Part shown: positions 6,959 through 12,069 of the stretch, in pieces
Layout of the letters: every line of letters starts with the position of its first letter
Numbering within the stretch: the stretch's first letter is position 1
Assembly: GCA_903944755.1 (NCBI GenBank)
Contig: CAJATB010000090.1
Span: 1-12,069, forward strand
Reading direction: 5' to 3'
Length of the DNA: 12,069 bases
Origin: an uncultured Bacteroidota bacterium
Lineage (GTDB): Bacteria; Bacteroidota; Bacteroidia; Chitinophagales; Chitinophagaceae
Translations under genes and position numbers: made by a program
Notes under the pieces: model-generated
What the model saw: the letters and a program-made list of their open reading frames with translations, nothing else
Told to the model about the DNA's origin: nothing
Database searches by the model: none

Positions 6959-8305
6959 ATGGCAACCATAGATAATAAAAATAATTTCTCGAAGGGAACT
7001 GACCTAGCGGTGATCATCTTATATTTTTTGATGGTGACAATTGGTATTTTATGCATTTTTATGGTTGAATACAACCCCAATACAAATTGGAGTAGCTCAT
7101 TAGTGACAGCAAAAAACAATTATAGTAAACAAATATACTTTGCGCTTTTTTGTAGTTTAGTGGGCATTTTTATTCTGTTAACGGATAGTAAGGTGTTTAC
7201 TGCTTTTGCAAATATTTTTTACGCTGGGGGAATTTTGTTAATGCTTGCAACCTTTATAATAGGCAAGGAGATAAATGGATCGAAAAGTTGGATTCCAATA
7301 GCTGGCGGATTTAATTTGCAAGCAGCCGAATTATGTAAAATATTTACCGCACTGGCATTAGCTAAGTTTATTTCCAAACCCGAAACCGACTTTACCAAGA
7401 TAAAAAATCACCTAATTGCTGGTATTATGATTGCGCTACCTGCTGTATTGTCAGTGATGCAGCATGAAATGGGATTAGCATTAGTGTATAGCGCCTTTAT
7501 ATTTGCAATGTACAGAGAAGGCTTACCCCCAGTTATATTAATTGTGCTAGTATCCTTTGCAATTCTTGTCATAGCAACACTTTTACTTCCACCTGGCATA
7601 CTAGCCATTATCTTAACAGCAATCGCGGGCTTATTTATTTTATCCATGATTAAGCGATTCAAGAAAAACAAACAAACTATACTTGTAGTAATTGGTATTT
7701 GGGCTATTTGTTTTGGCACAGTAAGGTTTGCAGTACCTTATATTTTCAATAATGTTTTTGAATGTTACCAAACAACGCGTATTTATAGTATGGTAGGTAA
7801 AGAATATGATTGTAGTAAGAATATAAAATCAGCGACTAAAACAGGCACTGCTAAAGTAAGAAAGCCAGATGATTATAACGTAAAGCAAAGTAAAATTGCG
7901 ATTGGTTCAGGTGGGTTTTGGGGCAGGGGATTTTTGAAAGGAACACAAACTAGAGGTAAATATGTTCCCGAACAACATACCGATTTTATTTTCACGTCCT
8001 TAGGGGAAGCATTTGGCTTTGTAGGCACGTTCACCTTCTTGGGTCTATATTTATTTTTCTTATTCAGGCTTGTGCGTATCGCAGAAAGGCAACGTAGTAC
8101 CTTCTCTCGTGTATATGCTTATAGTGTAATTGGTATTTTCTTTTTCCATATAGCGGTAAATATTAGTATGACCATTGGGCTATTCCCTGTTGTAGGTATA
8201 CCATTGCCATTGATAAGTTATGGTGGTTCATCCCTACTAACCTTTACAGTACTTGTGTTTATTTTATTAAGATTAGATGCTGATAGGCAAATGGTGATTC
8301 GTTAA
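6959..8305 (+). CDS. rodA: Peptidoglycan glycosyltransferase RodA (SEDS family)
   Basis: RodA polymerises lipid II into glycan strands in the inner membrane and pairs with PBP2. The 448-residue polytopic protein carries SEDS marks: GSKSWIPI (107-114), QSKIAIGSGGFWGRG (310-324), the loop VPEQHTDFIF (336-345) whose Asp342 aligns with the catalytic Asp262 of E. coli RodA, and the C-terminal GIPLPLISYGGSS (413-425). It is longer than E. coli RodA (370). The extra length lies in the N-terminus, in a basic loop IKRFKKNKQ (231-239), and in a polar insertion at about 283-305 in the large periplasmic loop before the QSKIAIGSGG motif. The N-terminal cytoplasmic part is hydrophilic, followed by a first membrane segment at about 15-36. 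It starts 3 bp after mrdA and is the last gene of the elongasome operon. The pairing with PBP2 next door makes RodA rather than FtsW the right assignment. Confidence 0.97.
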   Translation: MATIDNKNNFSKGTDLAVIILYFLMVTIGILCIFMVEYNPNTNWSSSLVTAKNNYSKQIYFALFCSLVGIFILLTDSKVFTAFANIFYAGGILLMLATFIIGKEINGSKSWIPIAGGFNLQAAELCKIFTALALAKFISKPETDFTKIKNHLIAGIMIALPAVLSVMQHEMGLALVYSAFIFAMYREGLPPVILIVLVSFAILVIATLLLPPGILAIILTAIAGLFILSMIKRFKKNKQTILVVIGIWAICFGTVRFAVPYIFNNVFECYQTTRIYSMVGKEYDCSKNIKSATKTGTAKVRKPDDYNVKQSKIAIGSGGFWGRGFLKGTQTRGKYVPEQHTDFIFTSLGEAFGFVGTFTFLGLYLFFLFRLVRIAERQRSTFSRVYAYSVIGIFFFHIAVNISMTIGLFPVVGIPLPLISYGGSSLLTFTVLVFILLRLDADRQMVIR

Positions 8306-8309
8306 TGCT

Positions 8310-8317
8310 TAATTTTG
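8310..8317 (+). promoter_or_regulatory. Possible -7 promoter box just before the MBL-fold gene
   Basis: TAATTTTG is a perfect match to the Bacteroidota -7 consensus TAnnTTTG. It ends only 4 bp before the ATG at 8322, so transcription from it would begin at or next to the start codon and give a leaderless message. No TTTG lies at the expected spacing upstream; those bases are the 3' end of rodA. The match may therefore be chance. Confidence 0.35.
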
Positions 8318-8321
8318 CGCT

Positions 8322-9080
8322 ATGCAAATTTACCCTTTATCAGAAGGCAGTTTTACAATTGACCAATCTAAAGTACTTGTCCCATTTGACACTAGTATAG
8401 AAAACTTACAAAACCGATCCAAGGGAAGTATACTTATTGAAGTACAACCTTTTGTTGTGGTAACCGAAAATGATATTATTTTATTTGATGCAGGACTTGG
8501 CTATTTTAATAAAGCAGGTATTTTACAATTACATGACAACCTTATGAAAGTGGGCATTGACCCATCGAGTGTTACTAAGGTATTTATGAGTCATTTACAT
8601 AAAGACCATGCAGGTGGCATTAGCTATTTACATCCCACACACCAAGAAAGATTTATAAGCTTCCCCTATGCAAAGTATTACATTCAAAAAAGAGAATTTG
8701 ATTTAGCTATGAGCGGGCAAAGCCTTTCCTATATTGCCGATCAAGTTAGTATTCTTAACGAATTTAGTGGCGTGGTTTGGTTGCATGATGACGAAGGCAC
8801 TATAGACAATTTAATACATTACCAATTAACTGGAGGGCATAGCTTATACCATCAAGTTGCTTGGATTAAAGAAGACGAAAGTATATTCTTCTTTGGGGGG
8901 GATGTGGCACCACAGCTACAACAAATGAAAGCTAGGTTTGTCGCAAAATATGATTTAGATGGTAAAAAATCTATGGAATGGCGCCAAATGTGGTGGCAAC
9001 AAGCTGCTATTGAAAACTGGACCTTCGCATTTTATCATGACATCCAATACCCAACCTACTTAGCATCCAACAAGAATTAA
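8322..9080 (+). CDS. MBL-fold metallo-hydrolase of unknown substrate
   Basis: This 252-residue protein, without signal peptide or membrane segment, has the metallo-beta-lactamase fold with a complete two-metal ligand set. The set is HLHKDH (His91, His93, Asp95, His96, the HxHxDH motif), His173 in LTGGHSLYHQ, Asp194 in FFGGDVAP, and His239 in FAFYHDIQYP. The preceding DAGLG (56-60) is also typical. The full ligand set argues for a hydrolase active on esters, lactones, thioesters or phosphoesters in the cytoplasm. The general layout resembles the lactonase-like branch of the superfamily, but I cannot name a substrate. It follows rodA by only 16 bp on the same strand, so it could be a passenger of the elongasome operon. 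It may also have its own promoter box directly before the ATG. Nothing in the sequence links it to cell-wall synthesis. The ATG at 8322 is the first in-frame start and is close to the fold's first strand. Confidence 0.88.
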   Translation: MQIYPLSEGSFTIDQSKVLVPFDTSIENLQNRSKGSILIEVQPFVVVTENDIILFDAGLGYFNKAGILQLHDNLMKVGIDPSSVTKVFMSHLHKDHAGGISYLHPTHQERFISFPYAKYYIQKREFDLAMSGQSLSYIADQVSILNEFSGVVWLHDDEGTIDNLIHYQLTGGHSLYHQVAWIKEDESIFFFGGDVAPQLQQMKARFVAKYDLDGKKSMEWRQMWWQQAAIENWTFAFYHDIQYPTYLASNKN

Positions 9081-9141
9081 ACAAACATTCATTAGGAATC
9101 AATAGCAATAAGGCTTTCATGGCAATGCTTATTATTTGTAG

Positions 9142-9149
9142 TATCTTCG
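9142..9149 (+). promoter_or_regulatory. Possible -7 promoter box of ppc (TAnnTTCG variant)
   Basis: TATCTTCG lies 12 bp before the ppc ATG and has the same TTCG ending as the box before purD. One base differs from TAnnTTTG. It would give a leader of about 6-10 nt. A clear -33 TTTG at 19-21 bp spacing is absent (TTTC at 9115-9118 is 23 bp away). The 81 bp gap after the MBL-fold gene supports a separate transcription unit. Confidence 0.4.
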
Positions 9150-9161
9150 GGTAACAAGCAT

Positions 9162-11753
9162 ATGGCAAACTCTACAAATAATTATGGGGACCAATTTAAA
9201 AGAAATGTAGCTGACAAATACATTATCTACAACAGTTTATTTGCAGCACTACCCTATTCAGGAATTGCAAATGTAGGTGCGCTATTACCCATTCTTCTTG
9301 AAACTTGCGAACAAGGATTTACAAAAGAAAAATCACCTACAGCAATTATTGATTATTTTTTTAAGCAACATACAGAAGTAGACACTGAGCAAGAAAAAAT
9401 TAATCACCTATTTAAATATGTCCAATACATGGAAAGGCAGGTAGTACTTTTTGATGCCATAGAGGACGCCGCTTTTACAGAAGTTAATGAAATGGAAGGG
9501 CAAGGAAGCTTAAAAGGATTAGTAAGAGAAGCTAGTTTTAGTGGAAAAACAGCAGCCTTAAAAACAAAATTGCAAGATTTTAAAGTACGCATTGTGCTAA
9601 CAGCCCACCCAACGCAGTTTTATCCGGCCAATGTATTAGGTATTATACATGATATGGGACAAGCTATTGGGAAAAATGATTTTTTTACCATTAATCAATA
9701 TATTCAACAACTAGGGCTTACCCCTTTTTTTAATAAGAAACAACCTAGTCCTACCGATGAAGCGCTGAACCTAATGTGGTATTTAGAGAACGTGTTTTAT
9801 TACTCCGTGGGAAATATTTATAACAATATTATCAAAGAGGTGTTTAATAGCGAATACACTGGCACAAATCCATTTATTGAACTGGGATTTTGGCCTGGCG
9901 GAGACAGAGACGGTAACCCTTTTGTAAATGCGGCTACCACTATTAAAGTAGCACAAGCATTAAGGAGTAGTATCATTGTGTGTTATTATAGGGATGTTAG
10001 AAAATTGAAACGCAAACTCACTTTTTCAAAAGTGGATTTACTTTTAAGTTCCCTAGAAAATAGCTTATATGAAAATGTGTTTAGGCCCGACCAAAGTAAA
10101 CCAATTACTAGTTCAGAAATAATTGAATGCCTTAGCCAGATACGACAATTAATTATTGCCGAAGATCATTGTTTATATTTATCTAAACTAGATAGTTTAA
10201 TAAATAAAGTACGTTTATTTGGCACCCATTTTGCCTCTTTAGATATTAGACAAGACAGTCGCATACACCGTAATGTGTTGTTAACCATTAATGAAGCCCT
10301 ACTGGAACAAAAAGGGGAAGTAATTTTGCCTAAGGATTATTTAAATTTAAATGCCTCAGAAAAAATAATTGCATTACAAAAAATACAAGATAAAGTCCAT
10401 CTAAGTTTATTTACCGACCCTATTACTGTTGATACCCTAGAAAGCATACATGCTATAGCACAAGTACAGCATATGAATGGAGAAGCTGGATGTCATAGGT
10501 ATATAATAAGTAATTGCCAAGGGGAAGTTGACGTAATGGAGTTGTACGCCTTATTCAGGTTATGTGGCGCAGATGAATACTTATCGAAAGTAGATATTGT
10601 TCCCTTATTTGAAACCATAGAGGATTTAAATGCAGCTGAATCAATTATGCGTACTTTGTATACAAACTCATTATATGCAAAGCATTTGGTTGAAAGAAAT
10701 AAGCAGCAACCCATTATGTTGGGCTTTAGTGATGGTACAAAAGATGGAGGGTATTTACAAGCGAATTGGAGTATTTTCAAATCTAAAGAAGTATTAACCA
10801 GCATATCAAGAGACAATGGTATTATAGTTAAATTTTTTGACGGCAGAGGTGGCCCTCCTTCAAGGGGAGGAGGTAAAACACATCAGTTTTATGCATCAAT
10901 GGGGAATCAAATTGAAAATGAAGAAATTCAACTTACTGTACAAGGCCAAACCATTACATCCAACTTTGGCACAATTCAGTCTGCACAGTATAATTTAGAG
11001 CAGCTGGTAAGCGCTGGAGTAAGTCAGACCTTATTTGCCGACACAAAAAAACAACTTTCACAACAAGACCGTTTAATACTAGAAACATTAGGAGCACTTA
11101 GTTTTAAAAGTTACCAAGCGCTAAAAGCCCATCCTTTATTTTTAAGTTATTTGCAAAAGTTTAGTCCACTCAATTATTATAGCAAAAGCAATATTGCAAG
11201 TAGGCCAGCAAAGAGAGGCGCTGATGCAGATTTGCGCTTCGAGGACCTAAGAGCCATTCCTTTTGTAGGAAGCTGGAGTCAATTAAAACAAAATGTACCC
11301 GGCTTTTATGGGGTAGGAACTGCTTTACAAACTTTAAAAGATAAAGGACTCTGGGAAGAGGTGCAATCCTTATTTAACACCAACCCATTTTTCAGGACCT
11401 TAATTGATAATAGCATGATGAGTATGGTAAAGTCGAATTTTTCAATCACAAAATATATTGAGGAAGACCCTACCTATAGTTCAATCTGGAATATGATTCA
11501 AGCTGAATTTACACTTACCACTAAGTTATACTTAGCACTGAATAATACGTCAAGTTTAATGGAAGGGGATAAAATAGGAAAACAATCTATTCAATTAAGA
11601 GACCGGATTGTTTTACCATTACTTACCATTCAACAATATGCATTAGGGAAAGTTCAAGAGCCACTTATAGCCTCTTCTTTGAAAGAAACATACGAAAAAC
11701 TATTAACAAGAACCATGTTTGGCGTAATTAATGCTGCTCGAAATTCAGTTTAA
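9162..11753 (+). CDS. ppc: Phosphoenolpyruvate carboxylase, divergent Bacteroidota type
   Basis: The cytoplasmic enzyme adds bicarbonate to phosphoenolpyruvate to give oxaloacetate, refilling the TCA cycle. The 863 residues are close to the 883 of E. coli PEPC. Motifs in order are VLTAHPTQ (145-152) with catalytic His149, FWPGGDRDGNP (243-253), DIRQDS (361-366) with Arg363, SDGTKDGG (523-530) with Lys527, and FFDGRGGPPSRGGG (558-571) with Arg562 and Arg568. C-terminally, LRDRIVLPLLTIQQ corresponds loosely to the usual LRNPYxDPLNxLQ region. The final residues ARNSV put Asn861 at the place of the E. coli Asn881 that takes part in aspartate inhibition. Departures from the canonical enzyme are TAHPTQ for TAHPTE, SDGTKDGG for SDSAKDAG, and Asp560 where E. 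coli has His579. All essential Arg/Lys/His positions I can align are present, so I expect an active enzyme. Its stop overlaps that of the convergent glycosylase gene. Confidence 0.96.
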   Translation: MANSTNNYGDQFKRNVADKYIIYNSLFAALPYSGIANVGALLPILLETCEQGFTKEKSPTAIIDYFFKQHTEVDTEQEKINHLFKYVQYMERQVVLFDAIEDAAFTEVNEMEGQGSLKGLVREASFSGKTAALKTKLQDFKVRIVLTAHPTQFYPANVLGIIHDMGQAIGKNDFFTINQYIQQLGLTPFFNKKQPSPTDEALNLMWYLENVFYYSVGNIYNNIIKEVFNSEYTGTNPFIELGFWPGGDRDGNPFVNAATTIKVAQALRSSIIVCYYRDVRKLKRKLTFSKVDLLLSSLENSLYENVFRPDQSKPITSSEIIECLSQIRQLIIAEDHCLYLSKLDSLINKVRLFGTHFASLDIRQDSRIHRNVLLTINEALLEQKGEVILPKDYLNLNASEKIIALQKIQDKVHLSLFTDPITVDTLESIHAIAQVQHMNGEAGCHRYIISNCQGEVDVMELYALFRLCGADEYLSKVDIVPLFETIEDLNAAESIMRTLYTNSLYAKHLVERNKQQPIMLGFSDGTKDGGYLQANWSIFKSKEVLTSISRDNGIIVKFFDGRGGPPSRGGGKTHQFYASMGNQIENEEIQLTVQGQTITSNFGTIQSAQYNLEQLVSAGVSQTLFADTKKQLSQQDRLILETLGALSFKSYQALKAHPLFLSYLQKFSPLNYYSKSNIASRPAKRGADADLRFEDLRAIPFVGSWSQLKQNVPGFYGVGTALQTLKDKGLWEEVQSLFNTNPFFRTLIDNSMMSMVKSNFSITKYIEEDPTYSSIWNMIQAEFTLTTKLYLALNNTSSLMEGDKIGKQSIQLRDRIVLPLLTIQQYALGKVQEPLIASSLKETYEKLLTRTMFGVINAARNSV

Positions 11754-12069
11754 ACTGCCCCATTATCCTTCCAATTCCAAAGGTGTAAACATGCATAGGT
11801 TTTATAAGGCGCCCATTTATCAGCCTTTGCAAGCATTTTAGTATGTAGTTCCTTTTTGGTAGTATACTTTATTTTATACAACTTAATCATCGCTTGCTGA
11901 ATGCCCAAATCGTCAACAGCAAAAACGTTTTCATGGCCTAAGCTAAACATTAATAACATTTGCACTGTCCATTTACCTACCCCTTTTATTTGAGTCAGCA
12001 ACTCAATAACCGCTTCTGGCTCCATTGCATACAATTGCTTATCTGTAAGTTTATGTTCTAAAAAGAATA
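11750..12069 (-). CDS. DNA-3-methyladenine glycosylase (AlkA/HhH-GPD family), C-terminal part
   Basis: The 3' end of a minus-strand gene runs from the right edge to a TAA at 11750-11752 and covers 105 residues; its start is outside the window. It encodes a base-excision repair enzyme that removes alkylated purines from DNA. The helix-hairpin-helix is seen as LTQIKGVGKWTVQM. About 15 residues later comes VFAVDDLGIQ, whose second Asp (codon at 11909-11911) matches the catalytic Asp238 of E. coli AlkA. The C-terminal WAPYKTYACLHLW corresponds to the W-P-(R/K)-(S/T)-x-A-xxxLW motif of the family. There is no Cys cluster of the iron-sulphur kind, which argues against endonuclease III and MutY. The frame stays open to base 12069 with no stop, so the TTG at 12032-12034 is not a start but an internal Leu. 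The gene converges on ppc with overlapping stop codons. Confidence 0.92.
   Translation of the reverse strand, partial: FFLEHKLTDKQLYAMEPEAVIELLTQIKGVGKWTVQMLLMFSLGHENVFAVDDLGIQQAMIKLYKIKYTTKKELHTKMLAKADKWAPYKTYACLHLWNWKDNGAV

Noticed and set aside
9104..9136. Inverted repeat AATAAG...CTTATT in the MBL-ppc gap, as a terminator or operator
   Set aside because: It is a 6 bp AT-rich stem with a loop of about 15 nt and no T-run. It is likely chance in AT-rich DNA.
11750..12034. Stand-alone 94-residue glycosylase starting at TTG 12034
   Set aside because: The same frame stays open to the window edge and the HhH-GPD domain is incomplete without the upstream part. The TTG is an internal Leu codon.
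1..12069. Novel defence, mobile or biosynthetic system
   Set aside because: Every gene belongs to a known housekeeping family. There are no integrase, transposase, repeat or toxin-antitoxin signatures, and base composition looks even throughout.

Overview
The window is an ordinary AT-rich chromosomal segment of a Bacteroidota bacterium. My best guess is the Chitinophagaceae (for example a Sediminibacterium-like organism). Three things point there: the protein styles (MreB, RodA, PBP2 and a divergent PEP carboxylase of the Bacteroidota type), the lack of Shine-Dalgarno sequences before most starts, and TAnnTTTG-like -7 promoter boxes upstream of several genes. The family-level guess is inference; the phylum is fairly safe.

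Layout. At 1-912 (minus strand, cut by the left edge) lies the N-terminal two thirds or so of a POT/PTR2 proton-coupled peptide transporter. Divergent from it across 79 bp is purD (992-2275), an enzyme of de novo purine synthesis. After 108 bp with a well-spaced promoter comes the rod-shape/elongasome operon: mreB (2384-3409), mreC (3463-4317), mreD (4310-4831), mrdA/PBP2 (4835-6955) and rodA (6959-8305). From mreC onward these genes overlap or sit 3 bp apart. A metallo-beta-lactamase-fold hydrolase (8322-9080) follows 16 bp after rodA. Then, after 81 bp, comes ppc (9162-11753). At the right edge is the 3' part of a minus-strand AlkA-type DNA glycosylase gene (11750-12069). It converges on ppc, and the two stop codons share the bases TTAA.

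How the genes fit together. MreB filaments, the MreC/MreD membrane proteins, the RodA glycosyltransferase and the PBP2 transpeptidase form the machine that inserts side-wall peptidoglycan in rod-shaped cells. All five carry their key motifs, so the machine looks functional. PurD, PEP carboxylase, the peptide transporter and the glycosylase are unrelated housekeeping neighbours. The MBL-fold protein has a complete two-metal ligand set but an unknown substrate.

No stretch longer than about 110 bp lacks a gene. I found no RNA gene, mobile element, CRISPR array, long repeat or convincing intrinsic terminator, and no evidence of a previously undescribed system. The points worth a second look are residue-level: a possible zinc site in PBP2, an insertion in the RodA loop, an Asp at a normally His position in the PEPC active site, and a possibly leaderless MBL transcript. 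The rest concern start sites and promoter boxes.
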